A stretch of 64,000 nt of DNA from contig NC_079480.1 of assembly GCF_026230105.1 (NCBI RefSeq), positions 20,626,488-20,690,487 on the forward strand. Direction: 5' to 3'. The notes under the pieces were generated by a model that saw only the letters and a program-made list of their open reading frames with translations, had not been told where the DNA came from and did no database searches. Below are positions 19,992 to 32,901 of this stretch, in pieces (the stretch's first letter is position 1; each line of letters begins with the position of its first letter). The stretch comes from Diorhabda sublineata. Taxonomy: Eukaryota > Arthropoda > Insecta > Coleoptera > Chrysomelidae. Both the position numbers and the translations under genes were made by a program.

Positions 19992-22900
19992 CCCTTTGAG
20001 GTCAACTGTCACTTTGTAATAATTGAAAATTTTCAAAGTCTATCTTCCTAATTTGAAGTCGAATTTCAACATTTCTCATATATTGGAGTGAGTTTGCATC
20101 TAACTTTGTCAGATATCATCGAATAACATCGATTGAAGTCCTTTGAGGTCAACTGTCACTTTGTAATAATTGAAAATTTTCAAAGTCTATCTTCCTAATT
20201 TGAAGTCGCATTTCAACATTTCTCATATATTCGAGTGAGTTTGCATCTAACTTTGTCAGATATCATCGAATAACATCGATTGAAGCCCATTGAGGTCAAC
20301 TGTCACTTTGTAATAATTGAAAATTTTCAAAGTCTATCTTCCTAATTTGAAGTCGCATTTCAACATTTCTCATATATTCGAGTGAGTTTGCATCTAACTT
20401 TGTCAGATATCATCGAATAACATCGATTGAAGCCCTTTGAGGTCAACTGTCACTTTGTAATAATTGAAAATTTTCAAAGTCTATCTTCCTAATTTGAAGT
20501 CTCATTTCAACATTTCTCATATATTCGAGTGAGTTTGCATCTAACTTTGTCAGATATCATCGAATAACATCGATTGAAGCCCATTGAGGTCAACTGTCAC
20601 TTTGTAATAATTGAAAATTTTCAAAGTCTATCTTCCTAATTTGTAGTCGAATTGCAACATTTCTCATATATTTGAGTGAGTTTGCATCTAACTTTGTCAG
20701 ATATCATCGAATAACATCGATTGAAGCCCATTGAGGTCAACTGTCACTTTGTAATAATTGAAAATTTTCAAAGTCTATCTTCCTAATTTGAAGTCGCATT
20801 TCAACATTTCTCATATATTCGAGTGAGTTTGCATCTAACTTTGTCAGATATCATCGATTAACATCCATTGAAGCCCATTGAGATCAACTGTCACTTTGTA
20901 ATAATTGAAAATTTTCAAAGTCTATTTTCCTAATTTGAAGTCGCATTTCAACATTTCTCATATATTCGAGTGAGTTTGCATCTAACTTTGTCAGATATCA
21001 TCGATTAACATCCATTGAAGCCCATTGAGGTCAACTGTCACTTTGTAATAATTGAAAATTTTCAAAGTCTATCTTCCTAATTTGAAGTCGCATTTCAACA
21101 TTTCTCATATATTTGAGTGAGTTTGCATCTAACTTTGTCAGATATCATCGAATAACATCGATTGAAGCCCTTTGAGGTCAACTGTCACTTTGTAATAATT
21201 GAAAATTTTCAAAGTCTATCTTCCTAATTTGAAGTCGAATTTCAACATTTCTCATATATTTGAGTGAGTTTGCATCTAACTTTGTCAGATATCATCGAAT
21301 AACATCGATTGAAGCCCATTGAGGTCAACTGTCACTTTGTAATAATTGAAAATTTTCAAAGTCTATCTTCCTAATTTGAAGTCGCATTTCAACATTTCTC
21401 ATATATTCGAGTGAGTTTGCATCTAACTTTGTCAGATATCATTGAATAACATCCATTGAAGCCCATTGAGGTCAACTGTCACTTTGTAATAATTGAAAAT
21501 TTTCAAAGTCTATTTTCCTAATTTGAAGTCGCATTTCAACATTTCTCATATATTCGAGTGAGTTTGCATCTAACTTTGTCAGATATCATCGAATAACATC
21601 GATTGAAGCCCTTTGAGGTCAACTGTCACTTTGTAATAATTGAAAATTTTCGAAGTCTATCTTCCTAATTTGAAGTCGCATTTCAACATTTCTCATATAT
21701 TCGAGTGAGTTTGCATCTAACTTTGTCAGATATCATCGAACAACATCGATTGAAGCCCATTGAGATCCACTGTCACTTTGTAATAATTGAAAATTTTCAA
21801 AGTCTATTTTCCTAATTTGAAGTCGCATTTCAACATTTCTCATATATTCGAGTGAGTTTGCATCTAACTTTGTCAGATATCATCGAATAACATCCATTGA
21901 AGCCCATTGAGGTTAACTGTCACTTTGTAATAATTGAAAATTTTCAAAGTCTATCTTCTTAACTTGAAGTCGAATTTCAACATTTCTCATATATTTGAGT
22001 GAGTTTGCATCTAACTTTGTCAGATATCATCGAATAACATCGATTGAAGCCCATTGAGATCCACTGTCACTTTGTAATAATTGAAAATTTTCAAAGTCTA
22101 TCTTCCTAATTTGAAGTCGCATTTCAACATTTCTCATATATTCGAGTGAGTTTGCATCTAACTTTGTCAGATATCATCGAATAACATCGATTGAAGCCCA
22201 TTGAGGTCAACTGTCACTTTGTAATAATTGAAAATTTTCAAAGTCTATTTTCCTAATTTGAAGTCGCATTTCAACATTTCTCATATATTCGAGTGAGTTT
22301 GCATCTAACTTTGTCAGATATCATCAAATAACATCGATTGAAGCCCATTGAGGTTAACTGTCACTTTGTAATAATTGAAAATTTTCAAAGTCTATCTTCC
22401 TAATTTGAAGTCTCATTTCAACATTTCTCATATATTCGAGTGAGTTTGCATCTAACTTTGTCAGATATCATCGAATAACATCGATTGAAGCCCTTTGAGG
22501 TCAACTGTCACTTTGTAATAATTGAAAATTTTCAAAGTCTATCTTCCTAATTTGAAGTCGCATTTCAACATTTCTCATATATTCGAGTGAGTTTGCATCT
22601 AACTTTGTCAGATATCATCGAATAACATCGATTGAAGCCCATTGAGGTCAACTGTCACTTTGTAATAATTGAAAATTTTCAAAGTCTATTTTCCTAATTT
22701 GAAGTCGCATTTCAACATTTCTCATATATTCGAGTGAGTTTGCATCTAACTTTGTCAGATATCATCGAATAACATCCATTGAAGCCCATTGAGGTTAACT
22801 GTCACTTTGTAATAATTGAAAATTTTCAAAGTCTATCTTTCTAATTTGAAGTCTCATTTCAACATTTCTCATATATTTGAGTGAGTTTGCATCTAACTTT

Positions 22901-23372
22901 GTCAGATATCATCGAATAACATCGATTGAAGCCCTTTGAGGTCAACTGTCACTTTGTAATAATTGAAAATTTTCAAAGTCTATCTTCCTAATTTGAAGTC
23001 TCATTTCAACATTTCTCATATATTCGAGTGAGTTTGCATCTAACTTTGTCAGATATCATCGAATAACATCGATTGAAGCCCATTGAGGTCAACTGTCACT
23101 TTGTAATAATTGAAAATTTTCAAAGTCTATCTTCCTAATTTGTAGTCGAATTGCAACATTTCTCATATATTTGAGTGAGTTTGCATCTAACTTTGTCAGA
23201 TATCATCGAATAACATCGATTGAAGCCCATTGAGGTCAACTGTCACTTTGTAATAATTGAAAATTTTCAAAGTCTATCTTCCTAATTTGAAGTCGCATTT
23301 CAACATTTCTCATATATTCGAGTGAGTTTGCATCTAACTTTGTCAGATATCATCGATTAACATCCATTGAAG

Positions 23373-23521
23373 CCCATTGAGGTCAACTGTCACTTTGTAA
23401 TAATTGAAAATTTTCAAAGTCTATTTTCCTAATTTGAAGTCGCATTTCAACATTTCTCATATATTCGAGTGAGTTTGCATCTAACTTTGTCAGATATCAT
23501 CGAAAATAACATCGATTGAAG
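23373..23521 (+). repeat. 149-bp monomer (2-bp insertion)
   Basis: The sequence reads ATCGAAAATAACATCG where others read ATCGAATAACATCG, an added AA near 23,503 that lengthens the short A run. The allele recurs at 24,404-24,552 and 33,373-33,521 and serves as a clean tag for the recopied 7-monomer unit. Confidence 0.93.
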
Positions 23522-24403
23522 CCCATTGAGGTCAACTGTCACTTTGTAATAATTGAAAATTTTCAAAGTCTATCTTCCTAATTTGAAGTCGAATTTCAAC
23601 ATTTCTCATATATTTGAGTGAGTTTGCATCTAACTTTGTCAGATATCATCGAATAACATCGATTGAAGCCCATTGAGGTCAACTGTCACTTTGTAATAAT
23701 TGAAAATTTTCAAAGTTTATCTTCCTAATTTGAAGTCGCATTTCAACATTTCTCATATATTCGAGTGAGTTTGCATCTAACTTTGTCAGATATCATCGAA
23801 TAACATCCATTGAAGCCCATTGAGGTCAACTGTCACTTTGTAATAATTGAAAATTTTCAAAGTCTATCTTCCTAATTTGAAGTCGAATTTCAACATTTCT
23901 CATATATTTGAGTGAGTTTGCATCTAACTTTTTCAGATATCATCGAATAACATCGATTGAAGCCCTTTGAGGTCAACTGTCACTTTGTAATAATTGAAAA
24001 TTTTCAAAGTCTATCTTCCTAATTTGAAGTCTCATTTCAACATTTCTCATATATTCGAGTGAGTTTGCATCTAACTTTGTCAGATATCATCGAATAACAT
24101 CGATTGAAGCCCATTGAGGTCAACTGTCACTTTGTAATAATTGAAAATTTTCAAAGTCTATCTTCCTAATTTGTAGTCGAATTGCAACATTTCTCATATA
24201 TTTGAGTGAGTTTGCATCTAACTTTGTCAGATATCATCGAATAACATCGATTGAAGCCCATTGAGGTCAACTGTCACTTTGTAATAATTGAAAATTTTCA
24301 AAGTCTATCTTCCTAATTTGAAGTCGCATTTCAACATTTCTCATATATTCGAGTGAGTTTGCATCTAACTTTGTCAGATATCATCGATTAACATCCATTG
24401 AAG

Positions 24404-24552
24404 CCCATTGAGGTCAACTGTCACTTTGTAATAATTGAAAATTTTCAAAGTCTATTTTCCTAATTTGAAGTCGCATTTCAACATTTCTCATATATTCGAG
24501 TGAGTTTGCATCTAACTTTGTCAGATATCATCGAAAATAACATCGATTGAAG
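24404..24552 (+). repeat. 149-bp monomer (2-bp insertion), second occurrence
   Basis: Same CGAAAATAAC insertion, 1,031 bp after the first, in the second copy of the 7-monomer tandem pair. Confidence 0.93.
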
Positions 24553-26154
24553 CCCATTGAGGTCAACTGTCACTTTGTAATAATTGAAAATTTTCAAAGT
24601 CTATCTTCCTAATTTGAAGTCGAATTTCAACATTTCTCATATATTTGAGTGAGTTTGCATCTAACTTTGTCAGATATCATCGAATAACATCGATTGAAGC
24701 CCATTGAGGTCAACTGTTACTTTGTAATAATTGAAAATTTTCAAAGTTTATCTTCCTAATTTGAAGTCGCATTTCAACATTTCTCATATATTCGAGTGAG
24801 TTTGCATCTAACTTTGTCAGATATCATCGAATAACATCCATTGAAGCCCATTGAGGTCAACTGTCACTTTGTAATAATTGAAAATTTTCAAAGTCTATCT
24901 TCCTAATTTGAAGTCGAATTTCAACATTTCTCATATATTTGAGTGAGTTTGCATCTAACTTTTTCAGATATCATCGAATAACATCGATTGAAGCCCTTTG
25001 AGGTCAACTGTCACTTTGTAATAATTGAAAATTTTCAAAGTCTATCTTCCTAATTTGAAGTCGCATTTCAACATTTCTCATATATTCTAGTGAGTTTGCA
25101 TCTAACTTTGTCAGATATCATCAAATAACATCGATTGAAGCCCTTTGAGGTCAACTGTCACTTTGTAATAATTGAAAATTTTCAAAGTCTATCTTCCTAA
25201 TTTGAAGTCGCATTTCAACATTTCTCATATATTTGAGTGAGTTTGCATCTAACTTTGTCAGATATCATCGAATAACATCGATTGAAGCCCATTGAGGTCA
25301 ACTGTCACTTTGTAATAATTGAAAATTTTCAAAGTCTATCTTCCTAATTTGAAGTCGCATTTCAACATTTCTCATATATTCTAGTGAGTTTGCATCTAAC
25401 TTTGTCAGATATCATCAAATAACATCGATTGAAGCCCTTTGAGGTCAACTGTCACTTTGTAATAATTGAAAATTTTCAAAGTCTATCTTCCTAATTTGAA
25501 GTCGCATTTCAACATTTCTCATATATTCGAGTGAGTTTGCATCTAACTTTGTCAGATATCATCGAATAACATCGATTGAAGCCCTTTGAGGTCAACTGTC
25601 ACTTTGTAATAATTGAAAATTTTCAAAGTCTATCTTCCTAATTTGAAGTCGCATTTCAACATTTCTCATATATTCGAGTGAGTTTGCATCTAACTTTGTC
25701 AGATATCATCGAATAACATCCATTGAAGCCCATTGAGGTTAACTGTCACTTTGTAATAATTGAAAATTTTCAAAGTCTATCTTCCTAATTTGAAGTCTCA
25801 TTTCAACATTTCTCATATATTCGAGTGAGTTTGCATCTAACTTTGTCAGATATCATCGAATAACATCGATTGAAGCCCATTGAGGTCAACTGTCACTTTG
25901 TAATAATTGAAAATTTTCAAAGTCTATCTTCCTAATTTGTAGTCGAATTGCAACATTTCTCATATATTTGAGTGAGTTTGCATCTAACTTTGTCAGATAT
26001 CATCGAATAACATCGATTGAAGCCCATTGAGGTCAACTGTCACTTTGTAATAATTGAAAATTTTCAAAGTCTATCTTCCTAATTTGAAGTCGCATTTCAA
26101 CATTTCTCATATATTCTAGTGAGTTTGCATCTAACTTTGTCAGATATCATCAAA

Positions 26155-28212
26155 TAACATCGATTGAAGCCCTTTGAGGTCAACTGTCACTTTGTAATAA
26201 TTGAAAATTTTCAAAGTCTATCTTCCTAATTTGAAGTCGCATTTCAACATTTCTCATATATTTGAGTGAGTTTGCATCTAACTTTGTCAGATATCATCGA
26301 ATAACATCGATTAAAGCCCATTGAGGTCAACTGTCACTTTGTAATAATTGAAAATTTTCAAAGTCTATCTTCCTAATTTGAAGTCGCATTTCAACATTTC
26401 TCAAATATTCTAGTGAGTTTGCATCTAACTTTGTCAGATATCATCAAATAACATCGATTGAAGCCCTTTGAGGTCAACTGTCACTTTGTAATAATTGAAA
26501 ATTTTCAAAGTCTATCTTCCTAATTTGAAGTCGCATTTCAACATTTCTCATATATTCGAGTGAGTTTGCATCTAACTTTGTCAGATATCATCGAATAACA
26601 TCGATTGAAGCCCTTTGAGGTCAACTGTCACTTTGTAATAATTGAAAATTTTCAAAGTCTATCTTCCTAATTTGAAGTCGCATTTCAACATTTCTCATAT
26701 ATTCGAGTGAGTTTGCATCTAACTTTGTCAGATATCATCGAATAACATCCATTGAAGCCCATTGAGGTTAACTGTCACTTTGTAATAATTGAAAATTTTC
26801 AAAGTCTATCTTCCTAATTTGAAGTCTCATTTCAACATTTCTCATATATTCGAGTGAGTTTGCATCTAACTTTGTCAGATATCATCGAATAACATCGATT
26901 GAAGCCCATTGAGGTCAACTGTCACTTTGTAATAATTGAAAATTTTCAAAGTCTATCTTCCTAATTTGTAGTCGAATTGCAACATTTCTCATATATTTGA
27001 GTGAGTTTGCATCTAACTTTGTCAGATATCATCGAAAAACATCGATTGAAGCCCATTGAGGTCAACTGTCACTTTGTAATAATTGAAAATTTTCAAAGTC
27101 TATCTTCCTAATTTGAAGTCGCATTTCAACATTTCTCATATATTCGAGTGAGTTTGCATCTAACTTTGTCAGATATCATCGATTAACATCGATTGAAGCC
27201 CATTGAGGTCAACTGTCACTTTGTAATAATTGAAAATTTTCAAAGTCTATCTTCCTAATTTGAAGTCGCATTTCAACATTTCTCATATATTTGAGTGAGT
27301 TTGCATCTAACTTTGTCAGATATCATCGAATAACATCGATTAAAGCCCATTGAGGTCAACTGTCACTTTGTAATAATTGAAAATTTTCAAAGTCTATCTT
27401 CCTAATTTGAAGTCGCATTTCAACATTTCTCAAATATTCTAGTGAGTTTGCATCTAACTTTGTCAGATATCATCAAATAACATCGATTGAAGCCCTTTGA
27501 GGTCAACTGTCACTTTGTAATAATTGAAAATTTTCAAAGTCTATCTTCCTAATTTGAAGTCGCATTTCAACATTTCTCATATATTCGAGTGAGTTTGCAT
27601 CTAACTTTGTCAGATATCATCGAATAACATCGATTGAAGCCCTTTGAGGTCAACTGTCACTTTGTAATAATTGAAAATTTTCAAAGTCTATCTTCCTAAT
27701 TTGAAGTCGCATTTCAACATTTCTCATATATTCGAGTGAGTTTGCATCTAACTTTGTCAGATATCATCGAATAACATCCATTGAAGCCCATTGAGGTTAA
27801 CTGTCACTTTGTAATAATTGAAAATTTTCAAAGTCTATCTTCCTAATTTGAAGTCTCATTTCAACATTTCTCATATATTCGAGTGAGTTTGCATCTAACT
27901 TTGTCAGATATCATCGAATAACATCGATTGAAGCCCATTGAGGTCAACTGTCACTTTGTAATAATTGAAAATTTTCAAAGTCTATCTTCCTAATTTGTAG
28001 TCGAATTGCAACATTTCTCATATATTTGAGTGAGTTTGCATCTAACTTTGTCAGATATCATCGAAAAACATCGATTGAAGCCCATTGAGGTCAACTGTCA
28101 CTTTGTAATAATTGAAAATTTTCAAAGTCTATCTTCCTAATTTGAAGTCGCATTTCAACATTTCTCATATATTCGAGTGAGTTTGCATCTAACTTTGTCA
28201 GATATCATCGAT
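26155..28212 (+). repeat. 7-monomer tandem pair (2 x 1,029 bp) expanded within R4
   Basis: Positions 26,155-27,291 match 27,184-28,320. Each unit carries a rare CATCGATTAAAGCCC monomer (about 26,313 and 27,342), a CTCAAATATTCTAG monomer (about 26,403 and 27,432), a GTAGTCGAATTGC monomer and CATCGAAAAACATCG (about 27,028 and 28,066). The homologous right block has this unit only once (markers at about 35,281, 35,371, 35,935 and 36,002). This is a copy-number difference between paralogous blocks. Confidence 0.9.
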
Positions 28213-29325
28213 TAACATCGATTGAAGCCCATTGAGGTCAACTGTCACTTTGTAATAATTGAAAATTTTCAAAGTCTATCTTCCTAATTTGAAGTCGCAT
28301 TTCAACATTTCTCATATATTCGAGTGAGTTTGCATCTAACTTTGTCAGATATCATCGATTAACATCCATTGAAGCCCATTGAGATCAACTGTCACTTTGT
28401 AATAATTGAAAATTTTCAAAGTCTATTTTCCTAATTTGAAGTCGCATTTCAACATTTCTCATATATTCGAGTGAGTTTGCATCTAACTTTGTCAGATATC
28501 ATCGATTAACATCCATTGAAGCCCATTGAGGTCAACTGTCACTTTGTAATAATTGAAAATTTTCAAAGTCTATCTTCCTAATCTGAAGTCGCATTTCAAC
28601 ATTTCTCATATATTTGAGTGAGTTTGCATCTAACTTTGTCAGATATCATCGAATAACATCGATTGAAGCCCTTTGAGGTCAACTGTCACTTTGTAATAAT
28701 TGAAAATTTTCAAAGTCTATCTTCCTAATTTGAAGTCGAATTTCAACATTTCTCATATATTTGAGTGAGTTTGCATCTAACTTTGTCAGATATCATCGAA
28801 TAACATCGATTGAAGCCCATTGAGGTCAACTGTCACTTTGTAATAATTGAAAATTTTCAAAGTCTATCTTCCTAATTTGAAGTCGCATTTCAACATTTCT
28901 CATATATTCGAGTGAGTTTGCATCTAACTTTGTCAGATATCATCGAATAACATCCATTGAAGCCCATTGAGGTCAACTGTCACTTTGTAATAATTGAAAA
29001 TTTTCAAAGTCTATTTTCCTAATTTGAAGTCGCATTTCAACATTTCTCATATATTCGAGTGAGTTTGCATCTAACTTTGTCAGATATCATCGAATAACAT
29101 CGATTGAAGCCCTTTGAGGTCAACTGTCACTTTGTAATAATTGAAAATTTTCGAAGTCTATCTTCCTAATTTGAAGTCGCATTTCAACATTTCTCATATA
29201 TTCGAGTGAGTTTGCATCTAACTTTGTCAGATATCATCGAATAACATCGATTGAAGCCCATTGAGATCCACTGTCACTTTGTAATAATTGAAAATTTTCA
29301 AAGTCTATCTTCCTAATTTGAAGTC

Positions 29326-32300
29326 TCATTTCAACATTTCTCATATATTTGAGTGAGTTTGCATCTAACTTTGTCAGATATCATCGAATAACATCGATTG
29401 AAGCCCTTTGAGGTCAACTGTCACTTTGTAATAATTGAAAATTTTCAAAGTCTATCTTCCTAACTTGAAGTCGAATTTCAACATTTCTCATATATTTGAG
29501 TGAGTTTGCATCTAACTTTGTCAGATATCATCTAATAACATCGATTGAAGCCCATTGAGATCCACTGTCACTTTGTAATAATTGAAAATTTTCAAAGTCT
29601 ATCTTCCTAATTTGAAGTCGCATTTCAACATTTCTCATATATTCGAGTGAGTTTGCATCTAACTTTGTCAGATATCATCGAATAACATCGATTGAAGCCC
29701 ATTGAGGTCAACTGTCACTTTGTAATAATTGAAAATTTTCAAAGTCTATTTTCCTAATTTGAAGTCGCATTTCAACATTTCTCATATATTCGAGTGAGTT
29801 TGCATCTAACTTTGTCAGATATCATCGAATAACATCCATTGAAGCCCATTGAGGTTAACTGTCACTTTGTAATAATTGAAAATTTTCAAAGTCTATCTTC
29901 CTAATTTGAAGTCTCATTTCAACATTTCTCATATATTTGAGTGAGTTTGCATCTAACTTTGTCAGATATCATCGAATAACATCGATTGAAGCCCTTTGAG
30001 GTCAACTGTCACTTTGTAATAATTGAAAATTTTCAAAGTCTATCTTCCTAACTTGAAGTCGAATTTCAACATTTCTCATATATTTGAGTGAGTTTGCATC
30101 TAACTTTGTCAGATATCATCTAATAACATCGATTGAAGCCCATTGAGATCCACTGTCACTTTGTAATAATTGAAAATTTTCAAAGTCTATTTTCCTAATT
30201 TGAAGTCGCATTTCAACATTTCTCATATATTCGAGTGAGTTTGCATCTAACTTTGTCAGATATCATCGAATAACATCCATTGAAGCCCATTGAGGTTAAC
30301 TGTCACTTTGTAATAATTGAAAATTTTCAAAGTCTATCTTCCTAATTTGAAGTCTCATTTCAACATTTCTCATATATTCGAGTGAGTTTGCATCTAACTT
30401 TGTCAGATATCATCGAATAACATCGATTGAAGCCCTTTGAGGTCAACTGTCACTTTGTAATAATTGAAAATTTTCAAAGTCTATCTTCCTAACTTGAAGT
30501 CGAATTTCAACATTTCTCATATATTTGAGTGAGTTTGCATCTAACTTTGTCAGATATCATCGAATAACATCGATTGAAGCCCATTGAGATCCACTGTCAC
30601 TTTGTAATAATTGAAAATTTTCAAAGTCTATCTTCCTAATTTGAAGTCGCATTTCAACATTTCTCATATATTCGAGTGAGTTTGCATCTAACTTTGTCAG
30701 ATATCATCGAATAACATCGATTGAAGCCCATTGAGGTCAACTGTCACTTTGTAATAATTGAAAATTTTCAAAGTCTATTTTCCTAATTTGAAGTCGCATT
30801 TCAACATTTCTCATATATTCGAGTGAGTTTGCATCTAACTTTGTCAGATATCATCGAATAACATCCATTGAAGCCCATTGAGGTTAACTGTCACTTTGTA
30901 ATAATTGAAAATTTTCAAAGTCTATCTTCCTAATTTGAAGTCTCATTTCAACATTTCTCATATATTTGAGTGAGTTTGCATCTAACTTTGTCAGATATCA
31001 TCGAATAACATCGATTGAAGCCCTTTGAGGTCAACTGTCACTTTGTAATAATTGAAAATTTTCAAAGTCTATCTTCCTAATTTGAAGTCTCATTTCAACA
31101 TTTCTCATATATTCGAGTGAGTTTGCATCTAACTTTGTCAGATATCATCGAATAACATCCATTGAAGCCCATTGAGGTTAACTGTCACTTTGTAATAATT
31201 GAAAATTTTCAAAGTCTATCTTCCTAATTTGAAGTCTCATTTCAACATTTCTCATATATTCGAGTGAGTTTGCATCTAACTTTGTCAGATATCATCGAAT
31301 AACATCCATTGAAGCCCATTGAGGTTAACTGTCACTTTGTAATAATTGAAAATTTTCAAAGTCTATCTTCCTAATTTGAAGTCTCATTTCAACATTTCTC
31401 ATATATTTGAGTGAGTTTGCATCTAACTTTGTCAGATATCATCGAATAACATCGATTGAAGCCCTTTGAGGTCAACTGTCACTTTGTAATAATTGAAAAT
31501 TTTCAAAGTCTATCTTCCTAATTTGAAGTCGCATTTCAACATTTCTCATATATTCGAGTGAGTTTGCATCTAACTTTGTCAGATATCATCGAATAACATC
31601 GATTGAAGCCCATTGAGGTCAACTGTCACTTTGTAATAATTGAAAATTTTCAAAGTCTATTTTCCTAATTTGAAGTCGCATTTCAACATTTCTCATATAT
31701 TCGAGTGAGTTTCCATCTAACTTTGTCAGATATCATCGAATAACATCCATTGAAGCCCATTGAGGTTAACTGTCACTTTGTAATAATTGAAAATTTTCAA
31801 TGTCTATCTTCCTAATTTGAAGTCTCATTTCAACATTTCTCATATATTTGAGTGAGTTTGCATCTAACTTTGTCAGATATCATCGAATAACATCGATTGA
31901 AGCCCTTTGAGGTCAACTGTCACTTTGTAATAATTGAAAATTTTCAAAGTCTATCTTCCTAACTTGAAGTCGAATTTCAACATTTCTCATATATTTGAGT
32001 GAGTTTGCATCTAACTTTGTCAGATATCATCTAATAACATCGATTGAAGCCCATTGAGATCCACTGTCACTTTGTAATAATTGAAAATTTTCAAAGTCTA
32101 TTTTCCTAATTTGAAGTCGCATTTCAACATTTCTCATATATTCGAGTGAGTTTGCATCTAACTTTGTCAGATATCATCGAATAACATCCATTGAAGCCCA
32201 TTGAGGTTAACTGTCACTTTGTAATAATTGAAAATTTTCAAAGTCTATCTTCCTAATTTGAAGTCTCATTTCAACATTTCTCATATATTCGAGTGAGTTT

Positions 32301-32901
32301 GCATCTAACTTTGTCAGATATCATCGAATAACATCGATTGAAGCCCTTTGAGGTCAACTGTCACTTTGTAATAATTGAAAATTTTCAAAGTCTATCTTCC
32401 TAACTTGAAGTCGAATTTCAACATTTCTCATATATTTGAGTGAGTTTGCATCTAACTTTGTCAGATATCATCGAATAACATCGATTGAAGCCCATTGAGA
32501 TCCACTGTCACTTTGTAATAATTGAAAATTTTCAAAGTCTATCTTCCTAATTTGAAGTCGCATTTCAACATTTCTCATATATTCGAGTGAGTTTGCATCT
32601 AACTTTGTCAGATATCATCGAATAACATCGATTGAAGCCCATTGAGGTCAACTGTCACTTTGTAATAATTGAAAATTTTCAAAGTCTATTTTCCTAATTT
32701 GAAGTCGCATTTCAACATTTCTCATATATTCGAGTGAGTTTGCATCTAACTTTGTCAGATATCATCGAATAACATCCATTGAAGCCCATTGAGGTTAACT
32801 GTCACTTTGTAATAATTGAAAATTTTCAAAGTCTATCTTCCTAATTTGAAGTCTCATTTCAACATTTCTCATATATTTGAGTGAGTTTGCATCTAACTTT
32901 G
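29326..32901 (+). repeat. Zone B inter-block segment with GAGATCCAC/TCTAATAAC monomers
   Basis: This segment lies between the two R4 copies. It is built from a short cycle: a G70T (GTCTCATTT) monomer, a T61C (TAACTTG) monomer with GAATTT and TTTGAG, a GAGATCCAC monomer, a CTATTTTCC monomer, then GAGGTTAAC. The G130T variant ATCTAATAAC marks copies at 29,531, 30,119 and 32,030 (4 and 13 monomers apart), and again at 38,206 beyond the second R4 copy. Two private changes are GTTTCCATC at about 31,712 and TTTTCAATGTC at about 31,800. I could not define one clean unit by eye. Confidence 0.7.

Larger units (their letters stand above)
1..20640 (+). repeat. Zone A: CCCTTTG/T33G monomer population
   Basis: This zone is defined by variant content. 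All twelve T33G monomers (AATGGAAAATT) lie here, at about 473, 1,502, 4,584, 6,054, 7,083, 9,431, 10,313, 12,661, 13,838, 17,351, 18,968 and 19,409. The TTGGAG form of positions 92-97 also occurs only here, from about 9,050 to 20,090. CCCTTTG and CATCGATTG forms are frequent, and the TTCTAG form is common. The A132T (CGATTAAC), C53T, G70T and T61C variants that dominate further right are absent. The zone contains the 22-monomer higher-order repeat and several short tandem duplications. The right boundary is a change in marker content rather than a breakpoint, and is accurate only to a monomer or two. Confidence 0.75.
22902..24963 (+). repeat. 7-monomer tandem pair (2 x 1,031 bp)
   Basis: Positions 22,902-24,031 match 23,933-25,062 at an offset of 1,031 bp (7 monomers plus a 2-bp insertion). 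Shared rare markers are the CGAAAATAAC insertion, CAAAGTTTATC (23,716 and 24,747) and AACTTTTTCAG (23,932 and 24,963). One private change in the second copy is CTGTTAC at about 24,717. Confidence 0.9.
23933..29325 (+). repeat. Recopied block R4, left copy (5.4 kb)
   Basis: This block corresponds to 32,902-37,265. The offset is 8,969 bp over its first part (A65T monomers 24,171/33,140, 25,937/34,906 and 26,966/35,935) and 7,940 bp over its last part. The change of exactly 1,029 bp comes from one extra 7-monomer unit in this copy. Sparse private differences from the right copy include CTGTTAC at about 24,717, CAAAGTTTATC at about 24,747 and ATCTGAAG at about 28,582. The match ends where this copy reads GTCTCATTT and the other GTCGCATTT. 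Confidence 0.88.

Noticed and set aside
29326..32901. A single clean higher-order unit of 4 or 13 monomers marked by ATCTAATAAC
   Set aside because: The marker spacing suggests it, but neighbouring monomers did not align consistently by eye. It is left as a segment description, not a defined unit.
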